This document shows positions 1-7,715 of a stretch of 11,166 bases of DNA, in pieces; positions within the stretch are counted from its first letter, which is position 1; the number at the start of each line of letters is the position of its first letter. A model generated the notes under the pieces. That model worked only from the letters and a program-made list of their open reading frames with translations, was not told where the DNA came from and ran no database searches. Made by a program: the position numbers and the translations under genes. The stretch is from CALCMJ01 sp964475415 (lineage in GTDB: Bacteria; Bacteroidota; Bacteroidia; Chitinophagales; Saprospiraceae), in NCBI GenBank assembly GCA_964475415.1, contig CAYYWZ010000099.1, forward strand, positions 1 to 11,166, read 5' to 3'.

Positions 1-470
1 TTTTAGTTATAATTAGCAACTCTTGTGATACTCAAGAAAAAATAGGGACTAAAAAAGAAATTGAAAAGCAAGATGTAAAGCTGAAAGTACCTCCTCCCCC
101 TACTTTAGAAAAACCACAATTTGTAATTGACTATGAAAATGAGTTAGATTCTTTAAGGTTGAACAGAGAAAGAAGAGTTAATAATCTTATGCATTCAGTA
201 TGTCAAGAATGCTTAATATCAAATAAAGAATCTTTCGTACTTAGTTTTATTTTAAATCCAGATGGTACTATTGAGAATCCTGAGATCATCTTAGAGAACT
301 TAGATGTCAATAATTCTATAGATTCAATAAATAATTGTCTAGAGTCTCAAATTGAGATTTTTAAAATTAATTTAGGAGAAATTAAACCATTAAAAATAGC
401 AAGACAGAAGAAGGTATTCCCAATAAAATATACTTTGCCGATAAAGAAAAAAACTGAGTCTTACAAGTGA
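1..470 (+). CDS. Lipoprotein with AgmX/TonB C-terminal-like domain (5' partial)
   Basis: The reading frame is open from base 3 and the true start lies left of the window. The first visible residues, LVIISNSCD, are the end of a signal peptide with a lipobox and lipidation cysteine (visible residue 8), so the protein should be membrane-anchored. A TTG at 159 could be taken as a start but would delete the lipobox. After the cysteine comes a charged, proline-containing linker (KVPPPPTLEKP), then a domain with the pattern SFVLSFILNPDGTIENPEIILENL, NNCLESQIEIF and a final FPIKYTLPI. That layout (G-containing beta hairpin, 'Ci' helix, closing beta strand) resembles the AgmX/PglI C-terminal domain and the TonB C-terminal domain. 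About 155 residues are visible. The family match is from memory of the pattern, so the exact role (envelope-spanning or energy-transducer-like) is inference. Confidence 0.7.
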   Translation, partial: LVIISNSCDTQEKIGTKKEIEKQDVKLKVPPPPTLEKPQFVIDYENELDSLRLNRERRVNNLMHSVCQECLISNKESFVLSFILNPDGTIENPEIILENLDVNNSIDSINNCLESQIEIFKINLGEIKPLKIARQKKVFPIKYTLPIKKKTESYK

Positions 471-537
471 TAATCATGTCAGATTGGCTAACGACAAATC
501 CGCCTTATATCGTAGATCCGCTAGAATTGGCAAGGGA

Positions 538-648
538 ATGAAACTTTTAGAAAAAATATTAAAACTAAGGATCTGTACTCTATTAATTGCTACCATTAAT
601 ATCATATTGGGTATATATTATTCGGTATGTGGTACGAAAAACATTTAG
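538..648 (+). CDS. Doubtful 36-residue hydrophobic peptide, possibly a gene remnant
   Basis: An ATG at 538 opens a 36-residue frame ending at TAG 646-648. The product has a basic N-terminus (MKLLEKILKLR), a hydrophobic run from about residue 12 to 28, and then SVCG, which loosely resembles a lipobox followed by an immediate stop. It looks like a lipoprotein signal peptide without a mature protein. Its ATG overlaps the stop of a 21-codon frame starting at 476. The purine run just before it is too close to act as a ribosome binding site. It could be a small membrane peptide, the remnant of a lipoprotein gene, or chance. I do not recognise it. Confidence 0.22.
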   Translation: MKLLEKILKLRICTLLIATINIILGIYYSVCGTKNI

Positions 649-738
649 AGTTATCTTGCTTTAAGGCTTTAAATTAATTTAATGATACATTTAGAATTTA
701 TTTATATTAAAAATATCTATATGTTGTAGTTTCTTAAT

Positions 739-746
739 TACCTTTG
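739..746 (+). promoter_or_regulatory. Bacteroidota -7 promoter element of the receptor gene
   Basis: TACCTTTG matches the Bacteroidota -7 consensus TAnnTTTG. It lies 23 bases before the ATG at 770, giving an expected leader of about 20 bases. I find no well-placed -33 TTTG: the nearest TTG (724-726) is only 12 bases upstream of the element, which is too close. Confidence 0.5.
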
Positions 747-769
747 CAGCAAACTAAACCAAACTAGAG

Positions 770-3700
770 ATGAAAAAACTATTACTCTCCGTACTCATGG
801 TTATGGGTACTATTTTTATGTATGGACAAGGATCTACTACAGCATCCTTAAATGGTCAAATAATTGACAAAGATGATATGGCTCTAATCGGAGCAAATAT
901 CACCGCCGTTCACACACCTACTGGAACTTTGTATGGGAATAGTACGGATGTTGACGGATATTACACTATATCCAATATGAGAGTCGGAGGACCATACACA
1001 ATAACAATAAGTTACACAGGGTATGAAGATTTCGTCAGAAATGATGTGTATCTAAGACTAGGTCAGTCATTTAGAATAAACCATGTATTACAAGAATCAG
1101 GTGTACTCTTAGATGAGATCGCCATTGTTGTGGATAGGAATGACATATTCGATGGGAACAGAACAGGTGCAGAAACGACTATAACAGAGGATCAGATAGC
1201 ATCCATACCTACGGTTTCTAGATCTATTGGAGACTTTACAAGATTGACACCTCAGTCTACAGCGACTGAAGGTAATGATGGGTTTTCTATTAGTTTCAAC
1301 GGTATGAATAATAGATACAATGCTATTTATATTGATGGAGCGATTAGTAATGATGTATTTGGTCTATCTGGATCAGGAACAAACGGCGGACAAACAGGTG
1401 TTTCTCCAATATCACTAGATGCGATAGAAGAATTTCAGATCAATCTGTCACCTTTCGATGTAACTATCGGAGGATTTGCAGGAGCTGCGATATCTGCTAT
1501 AACAAGATCTGGTTCTAATTGCACTGAAGGATCAGTGTATACTTTTTACAGAAACCAAAGTTTAGCAGGAAAGACGCCTACGGATAATGAAGATGTAGAA
1601 AGAGTAAGCCTTAATGATTTTACGGCACAGACTACAGGATTCAGATTAGGAGGAGCGCTGAAAAAGAATAAGTTATTTTATTTTGTCAATGCTGAAATCC
1701 AAAGAGAGGTTACACCACTTCCTTTTGATTTTGCAGATTACATTGGTGACTCAGATGAACTTGCTATAGCTAGTCTTGAGAATAAGCTAATAAATGAGTA
1801 CGGTTACCAACCCGGTACGTATACTGATAATCAACGTTTCTTAAATAGTGAGAAATATACGGCAAGATTGGATTGGAACATCAATGCTAAACATAATGCA
1901 ACTTTAAAATTATCACATGTACATGCAGATAATTTAGAAGGTGTTCAGTCTAACTTAGCAAATATTAGATTTTTAAATTCGTCAGAGAGATTTGATTCTA
2001 GAACGACAACTGCTTCATTAGAATTAAACTCATTACTAAGCCCATCATTATCTAATAAGTTAACGATAGGTTATACGGACGTAAATGATGATAGAGATCC
2101 AAACGAAGATCCTTTCCCAGCGGTTACTATTTTCGACGGTTCTGGTGAGATATCATTCGGTTCGGAGCCTTTTTCTACAGCGAACTTATTAAAGCAAAAA
2201 ATATTTACGCTTACTAACAATTTATCATTCTATAAGGGTAAGCATACGATTACAGTCGGTACACATAATGAATTTTATGATGTAAAAAACTTATTCTTAG
2301 CCTTTAACTATGGTAGTTATGAATTCAGTGATCTTAATACTTTCTTAGAAGATGGGAATTCAAGTTTCTTTATAAGAAACTACTCTCTAGTAGATAATAT
2401 ATCAGGAGATGATTCAGAGGCAATTGCAGAATTTACAGCTGGACAGTTAGGTCTATATGTTCAAGATGAGTTTCAAGTTTCTGATAAACTGAAATTAACA
2501 GGAGGGGTTAGATTCGATCTACCTTTCTATGCTGATACGCCGCAGAATGAAGAGTTTAATACAACTACAATACCTTTGCTAGAGGCTGAAGGTTATGATC
2601 TTAGAGGATCTAGTGTAGGGCAGTTTATTCAGAGTCAAGTTATGATATCTCCTAGATTAGGATTCAATTACAGCTTGTCAGAAGATGGAGGAAGCCAACT
2701 TAGAGGTGGTGTAGGTGTATTCACAAGTAGATCGCCGTTAGTATGGGCTGGTGGAGCATTTAATAATTACGGACTTAATGTAGGTACAGCATTGAGATTT
2801 GGTGACCTGCCGTTTAACCCGCAATGGGATGGACAAGAGCCTGGTCAGATAGACTTAAACAATGTTTCGCCATCTGGATCTATAGATCTATTTGCCGAAG
2901 ATTTCAAGTTGCCACAATTCTTGAAAGCTAACCTAGCTTATGATCAGAAACTAGGAAAAGGATGGGTTGTAGGCTTAGATGCCATTTACAATAACACCTT
3001 AAATAATATAGGGTACCAAAACCTAAACCTAAGACCTTCTACCACAAGAGCAACAGGAACACCTGATGATAGATTACTTTATGATAGAAGAGATGAGGTA
3101 GATGATTCTTACTCTAGAATTATGTTAGGGTACAATGTGGATGGTGGTTATTCTTACAACCTTACAGGAACAGTAACAAAGCAGTTTAATAGAAATACAA
3201 CCTTCGGTGCTGCTTTTTCTTTTGGTGATTCTTACTCTGTATTTGATGGAACATCTTCACAGAACTCTTCTCAGTGGAGAGGATTACATACAGTTAATGG
3301 AAGAAATGTAGAACAACCAATTACTAGATCTGATTTTAGTCAAGGAGCTAGATTTATTGCTTGGGCTACTTATGGTGTAGATTGGTCTGATAATATCTCT
3401 ACAACTTTCAGTATTTTCCACGAAAGCCAGTCAGGTAGACCATATTCATTTATTTATAATGATGGTGGAAACTTTAACAACGAAGATTCTAGAGAAAGAT
3501 CTCTAATTTATGTTCCAGCATCTAGAGATGAAATTATCCTTGTAGATGACGGAGATCTTACAGCAGATGCTCAGTGGGATGCATTGGATCAGTTCCTTTC
3601 TACAGACGATTATCTAAGTACAGTGAGAGGAGATTATGCTGAGAGAAATCAGAGCAGAGGACCTTTTTCTCATGTATTAGATCTTAAGATTATTCAGGAT

Positions 3701-4000
3701 ATAGGAACTAACATAGGTGGTAAAGACCATAAGTTACAATTGACACTAGATATATTCAATTTCACTAATCTGATCAACAAAAATTGGGGAAGAAGATATT
3801 TTGTCGGTTCATTTGGAAATGCAGAATTACTAGATTTTGAGGGATTCGAAGCTGATGGAACTACACCTACATTCTCATTTAATCCGTCAAGAATAGATGA
3901 AGACGGAAACTTCTCAAGAGTTATCGATGATAACGGTATCCAAAGCGCTAGATGGCAGATGCAACTAGGAGTTAGATATTTGTTTGGAGGATGTAACTAA
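770..4000 (+). CDS. Oar-like TonB-dependent outer membrane receptor
   Basis: This encodes a 1076-residue outer-membrane beta-barrel receptor of the Oar-like TonB-dependent family. Residues 1-19 are a signal peptide, with probable cleavage before Q20 (FMYG/QG). Residues about 24-110 form a carboxypeptidase-regulatory-like beta-sandwich (GQIIDKDDMALIGANI, then TDVDGYYTISNM), a common N-terminal extension of Bacteroidota receptors. Residues about 129-250 are the plug, with ITEDQIASIPTVSRS, FNGMNNRYNAIYIDG and GFAGAAISAITRSGSN, a pattern typical of Oar homologues. The rest is rich in alternating beta strands, and the barrel closes with WQMQLGVRYLF. Four residues (GGCN) follow the terminal phenylalanine, which is slightly unusual because these barrels commonly end at the aromatic residue. 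In SusC-like systems a SusD lipoprotein follows, but none is present here, which fits Oar rather than SusC. The ligand is unknown; a peptide, protein or adhesion role is possible. Confidence 0.92.
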   Translation: MKKLLLSVLMVMGTIFMYGQGSTTASLNGQIIDKDDMALIGANITAVHTPTGTLYGNSTDVDGYYTISNMRVGGPYTITISYTGYEDFVRNDVYLRLGQSFRINHVLQESGVLLDEIAIVVDRNDIFDGNRTGAETTITEDQIASIPTVSRSIGDFTRLTPQSTATEGNDGFSISFNGMNNRYNAIYIDGAISNDVFGLSGSGTNGGQTGVSPISLDAIEEFQINLSPFDVTIGGFAGAAISAITRSGSNCTEGSVYTFYRNQSLAGKTPTDNEDVERVSLNDFTAQTTGFRLGGALKKNKLFYFVNAEIQREVTPLPFDFADYIGDSDELAIASLENKLINEYGYQPGTYTDNQRFLNSEKYTARLDWNINAKHNATLKLSHVHADNLEGVQSNLANIRFLNSSERFDSRTTTASLELNSLLSPSLSNKLTIGYTDVNDDRDPNEDPFPAVTIFDGSGEISFGSEPFSTANLLKQKIFTLTNNLSFYKGKHTITVGTHNEFYDVKNLFLAFNYGSYEFSDLNTFLEDGNSSFFIRNYSLVDNISGDDSEAIAEFTAGQLGLYVQDEFQVSDKLKLTGGVRFDLPFYADTPQNEEFNTTTIPLLEAEGYDLRGSSVGQFIQSQVMISPRLGFNYSLSEDGGSQLRGGVGVFTSRSPLVWAGGAFNNYGLNVGTALRFGDLPFNPQWDGQEPGQIDLNNVSPSGSIDLFAEDFKLPQFLKANLAYDQKLGKGWVVGLDAIYNNTLNNIGYQNLNLRPSTTRATGTPDDRLLYDRRDEVDDSYSRIMLGYNVDGGYSYNLTGTVTKQFNRNTTFGAAFSFGDSYSVFDGTSSQNSSQWRGLHTVNGRNVEQPITRSDFSQGARFIAWATYGVDWSDNISTTFSIFHESQSGRPYSFIYNDGGNFNNEDSRERSLIYVPASRDEIILVDDGDLTADAQWDALDQFLSTDDYLSTVRGDYAERNQSRGPFSHVLDLKIIQDIGTNIGGKDHKLQLTLDIFNFTNLINKNWGRRYFVGSFGNAELLDFEGFEADGTTPTFSFNPSRIDEDGNFSRVIDDNGIQSARWQMQLGVRYLFGGCN

Positions 4001-4025
4001 TCAAAATTGAGTTAGTTAAAAAAAT

Positions 4026-4059
4026 AAAAGCTGTGAGATTTATTTCTCACAGCTTTTTT
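4026..4059 (+). terminator. Rho-independent terminator after the receptor gene
   Basis: AAAAGCTGTGAGA (4026-4038) and TCTCACAGCTTTT (4045-4057) pair perfectly over 13 bases around a TTTATT loop. The run of T continues to 4059. It lies 26 bases after the receptor stop and should separate the receptor from the next gene. The A run on the left arm means it could also act on the opposite strand. Confidence 0.92.
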
Positions 4060-4105
4060 AGTTATTTTTTACAAAACAAATTTATTCTAAATATAAATAT
4101 ACAAG

Positions 4106-5632
4106 ATGAAACGAATTTTACTTTTATGTTTTTTAATTTATGGTCAGTTATCTGCACAGATAGATGTTACTATCGCAGAAGCTAGAGCAGCTAATGTCGA
4201 TGGAGAATTGGACCTGTTAGGTACAACCGTTCGTGCATTTGGATTGGTTGTTTCTGAAAATTTTAGACCTGGAGGTCTTACATTTACAATGATAGATCAG
4301 GAGGCGCAGATAGGAATAGGTGTTTTCTCTTTAGATACGGATTTAGGCTATACACCTACGGTAGGAGATAGTATACAGGTTGTAGGAGAAATAAGCCAAT
4401 TTAGAGGCCTTGGGCAGATAGAGTCCACTTCAGTTACGGTTATCACTTCTGGAAATTCAGTGCCAGCTCCATTAGTAGTTACTAGTCAGGGAGAAGAGAC
4501 AGAATCTTACTTCATAAGATTTGAAAATGTAAGTCTAGCAGATCCATCTCAGTGGAGTAATGGTGGAACAGGTTTCAATGTTGATATAACTGATGGAACT
4601 AATACCACGACAATGAGAATAGATGGTGATGTGGATATTTTCGGTATGGAACCACCTACAGGTACTTTCTCTGTTACTGGAGTAGGGGGACAATTTGATT
4701 TAGAATCACCTCTTCTAGAAGGTTATCAGTTTTTCCCTAGGTCAGCGAGTGATATTTTTCCATATAATACAGAAGAAGTAGAGTATACTGTTACTTCCAT
4801 TGTAGATGCAAGAGCGGCTGATTCCGAAGGTGTTGCTAGTTTATTAGGTGAGAGTTTAGAGCTTACAGGAGTGGCTCACGGTATTAACTTTAGACCAGAA
4901 GGACTTCAGTTCAGTCTCATCGATGCTAATAATAATGGAGTAGGTGTATTTAGCTTTACTGAAAATGTAGGATATACTGTTACCGAAGGAGACGCATTGA
5001 GAATACAAGGTACCTTAGATCAGTTCCGCGGGCTTACGCAGATTGTACCTGACAACATTGAGGTAATTGCTACAGGAAATCCACTTAACCAACCAGAAGA
5101 AATAACTGAATTAAATGAAGATTCAGAATCTTCACTAGTTTTTATTACGGTATCTGATTATGTGGATGCTACACAGTGGCTAGGTGATGGAACAAGTTTC
5201 AATGTAGAATTTACGGATGGTACCAATAACTTCTTAGTAAGAATAGACGAGGATACAAATCTTGCTAGCGCAGCTGCTCCTGTCCTACCTGCAACAATTG
5301 TGGGTCTAGGAGGTCAATTTGATTTTGAAGCGCCGTTCTTTGATGATTATCAGTTGATCCCTAGATATGCCGCTGATTTTACAAGTACCGTACCTACAGA
5401 AGAACTGTTTGGAGCGTATAATTTTGCTATTTATCCTAATCCAGCTTCTGATGTAATATTTTATGATGCAGATCAAGAAGTAGATAGATTACAAGTATTT
5501 ACAACTAATGGAAGATTAGTTGCTGCAGGATATGATAATCAGGTAGATGTGTCTAACTTAGCTCCAGGAATATATCTGATCTATGCAGAAATTGATAATG
5601 AATTTGGAGTTAGTAGATTTACTAAATTGTAG
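4106..5632 (+). CDS. Secreted T9SS cargo protein with two OB-fold-like repeat units
   Basis: This encodes a 508-residue protein predicted to leave the cell by the type IX secretion system. Residues 1-17 are a signal peptide (LSA/Q). Residues about 20-217 and 227-424 are two copies of one unit. Matching landmarks are NFRPGGLTF and NFRPEGLQF, QFRGLGQI and QFRGLTQI, and the unit-ending VGGQFDLESPL and LGGQFDFEAPF, each pair about 208 residues apart. Within each unit the pattern (GLVVS, then ID, then GVF, GD, VVGE, QFRGL) followed by DGTN and RID suggests two OB-fold-like beta barrels, as found beside extracellular nucleases and lamin-tail proteins of this phylum. No nuclease catalytic motif is visible. 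Residues about 435-508 are a type A sorting domain with YPNPASD (443-449), NGR, LAPGIYLI and a basic ending. The ATG at 4106 is chosen because it gives the signal peptide. The function is unknown; nucleic-acid or carbohydrate binding is only an inference from the fold. Confidence 0.85.
   Translation: MKRILLLCFLIYGQLSAQIDVTIAEARAANVDGELDLLGTTVRAFGLVVSENFRPGGLTFTMIDQEAQIGIGVFSLDTDLGYTPTVGDSIQVVGEISQFRGLGQIESTSVTVITSGNSVPAPLVVTSQGEETESYFIRFENVSLADPSQWSNGGTGFNVDITDGTNTTTMRIDGDVDIFGMEPPTGTFSVTGVGGQFDLESPLLEGYQFFPRSASDIFPYNTEEVEYTVTSIVDARAADSEGVASLLGESLELTGVAHGINFRPEGLQFSLIDANNNGVGVFSFTENVGYTVTEGDALRIQGTLDQFRGLTQIVPDNIEVIATGNPLNQPEEITELNEDSESSLVFITVSDYVDATQWLGDGTSFNVEFTDGTNNFLVRIDEDTNLASAAAPVLPATIVGLGGQFDFEAPFFDDYQLIPRYAADFTSTVPTEELFGAYNFAIYPNPASDVIFYDADQEVDRLQVFTTNGRLVAAGYDNQVDVSNLAPGIYLIYAEIDNEFGVSRFTKL
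4163..4756 (+). repeat. First copy of a ~200-residue duplicated unit
   Basis: This encodes residues about 20-217 of the T9SS cargo protein. It matches the second copy (4784-5377) clearly in protein sequence and order of motifs. The DNA has diverged: the codons for QFRGL differ at several positions between the copies. The duplication is therefore old rather than a recent slippage event. Confidence 0.8.
4784..5377 (+). repeat. Second copy of the ~200-residue duplicated unit
   Basis: This encodes residues about 227-424. It aligns with the first copy from V-T-I/S, ARAA at the start to YQLIPRYAADF at the end (first copy: YQFFPRSASDIF). A short linker of about nine residues (PYNTEEVEY) separates the copies. 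Confidence 0.8.
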
Positions 5633-5682
5633 AAAATATGCTATAAAATAGGGATTCAAATTCTATTGCTTTTTAAGATATT

Positions 5683-5717
5683 AAGGAGGTTACTCTAGTA
5701 GAGTAATCTCCTTTTTT
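5683..5717 (+). terminator. Rho-independent terminator after the T9SS cargo gene
   Basis: AAGGAGGTTACTCT (5683-5696) pairs with AGAGTAATCTCCTT (5700-5713) around a three-base loop. The stem is 14 base pairs including one G-U pair, and a six-T run (5712-5717) follows. It lies 50 bases after the stop. The left flank has no A run, so it should act for the plus strand only and not for the convergent gene at 5759-6253. Confidence 0.92.
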
Positions 5718-5758
5718 ATAATTATAGCGTAAAATTTTTTAGTTGTTTTTCTTAAGGG

Positions 5759-6253
5759 TTAAACCAATTCCACCTTCCTTTCCTTAGCATTTTTCAGATC
5801 CACCTTGATACTTTCTTTCATGGTAGTAGCTAGGGATAGACCTACATAGTCTACACTGATAGGGAAACTTTTGTGTTTTCGATCTACTAGAACAGCTACT
5901 TCTAAACTTTTAGGGACAAATTCCATAAAGGGCTTGAAGGCATAGAAGATAGTTCTTCCTGTGTTTGCTACATCGTCAACGATAATAACAACCTTGTTTT
6001 TCATGAGTTTGCCATCTTCAGATAGCGTGATTTCTTCTGCTAAGGGTTTAGCGGGGTTTAATCTTATATTGATCAGTTGAAAATCTTTATCAGATATTTT
6101 CTTAAGCTGCGTTTTTATAAGTTTTGCAAAGGCATAACCGTTGTTATTTATGCCGGCTAGGAATATTGTTTTGGATTCATAATTGTTTTCTACAATCTGA
6201 ATAGCCAGTCTTTTGATGATAGATTTTATTTTTTCTGCACTAAGTATCTCCAT
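5759..6253 (-). CDS. PyrR-type phosphoribosyltransferase family protein
   Basis: This encodes a 164-residue cytoplasmic type I phosphoribosyltransferase. Residues 88-102, VVIIVDDVANTGRTI, are the PRPP-binding loop with the paired acidic residues D93 and D94. The following VAVLVDRKHKSFPISVDYVG (about 119-138) closely follows the PyrR/uracil phosphoribosyltransferase pattern, and the N-terminal ILSAEKIKSIIKRLAIQIVENN also resembles PyrR. The pyrophosphate-loop region reads AGINNNG (33-39) where PyrR usually has GIKTRG, and the TLYRDD segment is not conserved. It is therefore a divergent homologue, and neither RNA-binding regulation nor uracil specificity should be assumed. No pyrimidine genes are adjacent. 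The gene stands alone, convergent to the T9SS cargo gene and divergent from the Fe-S operon. Confidence 0.85.
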   Translation of the reverse strand: MEILSAEKIKSIIKRLAIQIVENNYESKTIFLAGINNNGYAFAKLIKTQLKKISDKDFQLINIRLNPAKPLAEEITLSEDGKLMKNKVVIIVDDVANTGRTIFYAFKPFMEFVPKSLEVAVLVDRKHKSFPISVDYVGLSLATTMKESIKVDLKNAKERKVELV

Positions 6254-6257
6254 AAAA

Positions 6258-6265
6258 CAAAATTA
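6258..6265 (-). promoter_or_regulatory. Possible -7 promoter element of the phosphoribosyltransferase gene
   Basis: On the minus strand this reads TAATTTTG, an exact match to TAnnTTTG, only four bases before the ATG (6253-6251). Used as a promoter it would start transcription at or within a few bases of the ATG, giving a leaderless or nearly leaderless mRNA. I see no convincing -33 element. In an AT-rich gap of 81 bases a chance match is possible. Confidence 0.35.
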
Positions 6266-6334
6266 AATAATATTCTGAGTAATACTATTATCTACTATTT
6301 GTAACTTCATGGCAATATAAGTAGAAAAAACTAT

Positions 6335-7681
6335 ATGAGTATGCAGCAGATTTTCTTTGTTCTTATCGCAGCAGTAAGTTTTTATTTTGCTTTTAAGCAA
6401 TTTTTCAAGATAAGACGTAACATCCTATTAGGTAAAGATAAGGATGCATCACGAGATAGTGGTGTAGCTTGGAAGAATGTAATACTAGTAGCCTTTGGTC
6501 AGAAAAGGATGTTTAAGAGATGGATTCCTGCAGTCCTGCACTTTTTTATCTATGCAGCTTTTCTGCTTACTCAGATAGAACTTATAGAAATCCTAATAGA
6601 TGGTGTAACAGGTAATCATCGTTTATTTGCTAATGCTTTAGGCGGATTTTACACGTTTATAGTAAGCTTTATTGAGGTTCTTTCTTTGTTAGCTCTTGTG
6701 GCAACATTTATTTTTCTATGGAGAAGGAATATTCTTAAAGTACCTAGATTCCATATGTCAGAAATGACAGGATGGCCTAAGCTTGATGGAAATATCATCT
6801 TATACCTAGAAATATTATTAGTTATAAGTGTTTTCATGATGAATGGAGCGGATACCTTATTGCAAAATATAGATAGTGCTTATTATCCGGAAACAGGAAA
6901 TCTAGCAATATCTTCCTGGTTAGGGCCTGCACTATTTGGAGGTATGTCAGAATCTGGATTGCATATTGTAGAAAGAACTGGCTGGTGGATGCATATATTG
7001 ACCGTATTTGCTTTTCTGAATTATCTACCATATTCTAAGCATTTACATATTTTCTTAGCTTTCCCTAATGTATTTTATGCAAGTCAAGAAAGTAGAGGAG
7101 AGATGTCTAATATGCCTGAGATAATGAATGAGGTAAAATCCATGATGGGACTTATTCCTGAGCAAAATGCAGATGCCATGCCTGAAGAGCTTCCAGAGTT
7201 CGGTGCTAAAGATATTTTCGATCTGAGATGGGAAAATATTATGCAAGCTTATACCTGTACAGAGTGTGGAAGATGTTCTTCAGTATGTCCAGCAAATCTT
7301 ACAGGTAAAAAATTATCTCCAAGAAAGATCATGATGGATATAAGAGATAGAGCTGAAGAAATAGGAAAGAACTTAGATGCTGATCCAGCAAAATATAGTA
7401 AAGAAAATTATGATGACGGAAAGTCATTGTTTGATTATATCAGTAGGGAAGAGCTACATGCTTGTACAACCTGTAATGCTTGTGTGGAAGCTTGTCCTGT
7501 TATGATCGATCCATTAGAACCTATTATGGAACTTAGAAGATATGAGATTTTGACGGAGTCTGCAGGTCCCTCTGACTGGGTGCCTATGTTTACAGCTATA
7601 GAAAATAGTGGAGCCGTATGGCAGGTGCCAGACGAAAGAGAGAAATGGTTGAAAGAGTTTAATGCAGAACAACAAGACTAG
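6335..7681 (+). CDS. Membrane-bound (Fe-S)-binding oxidoreductase, NarI/HdrC-like
   Basis: This encodes a 448-residue membrane protein with a cytoplasmic ferredoxin-like domain. About five hydrophobic helices are visible, near residues 4-22, 66-88, 108-129, 153-170 and 216-233. Histidines in or beside helices (H69, H220, H236, H238) are candidate heme b ligands as in the NarI-like domain. Two [4Fe-4S] motifs follow: C308, C311, C314, C318 and C377, C380, C383, C387, each ending in CP. This order matches the N-terminal and middle parts of the HdrD/EMO-type reductases (DUF224 family), whose CCG domains are here encoded by the next gene, 34 bases downstream. The likely job is passing electrons between a soluble donor such as electron-transfer flavoprotein and menaquinone. 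The donor is inferred from family knowledge and no etf gene is in this window. The ATG at 6335 is preferred over the ATG two codons later because it is first. Confidence 0.85.
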   Translation: MSMQQIFFVLIAAVSFYFAFKQFFKIRRNILLGKDKDASRDSGVAWKNVILVAFGQKRMFKRWIPAVLHFFIYAAFLLTQIELIEILIDGVTGNHRLFANALGGFYTFIVSFIEVLSLLALVATFIFLWRRNILKVPRFHMSEMTGWPKLDGNIILYLEILLVISVFMMNGADTLLQNIDSAYYPETGNLAISSWLGPALFGGMSESGLHIVERTGWWMHILTVFAFLNYLPYSKHLHIFLAFPNVFYASQESRGEMSNMPEIMNEVKSMMGLIPEQNADAMPEELPEFGAKDIFDLRWENIMQAYTCTECGRCSSVCPANLTGKKLSPRKIMMDIRDRAEEIGKNLDADPAKYSKENYDDGKSLFDYISREELHACTTCNACVEACPVMIDPLEPIMELRRYEILTESAGPSDWVPMFTAIENSGAVWQVPDEREKWLKEFNAEQQD

Positions 7682-7715
7682 AGATAAGAAAATTGAATAA
7701 TCAATATATAACTAA

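Larger units (their letters stand above)
471..769. other. Intergenic region with small reading frames and a promoter
   Basis: These 299 bases separate the lipoprotein gene from the receptor gene. Bases about 480-540 are noticeably richer in G+C than the rest. They carry a 21-codon frame (476-541) that overlaps a 36-codon frame (538-648) by an ATGA junction. The remainder (650-735) is very AT-rich and ends in the -7 promoter element of the receptor gene. I see no terminator hairpin after 470 and no RNA gene. Confidence 0.5.

Noticed and set aside
159..161. TTG as the start of the left-edge lipoprotein gene
   Set aside because: The frame is open to the window edge and contains a lipobox upstream of this codon.
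6293..6301. TACTATTTG as the -7 element of the Fe-S operon
   Set aside because: It has one base too many compared with TAnnTTTG and no -33 partner; too weak to list as a promoter.
6649..7246. Three antisense open frames of 62-65 codons opposite the membrane Fe-S gene
   Set aside because: They lie fully inside a well-supported gene, have no recognisable domain and look like compositional shadows.
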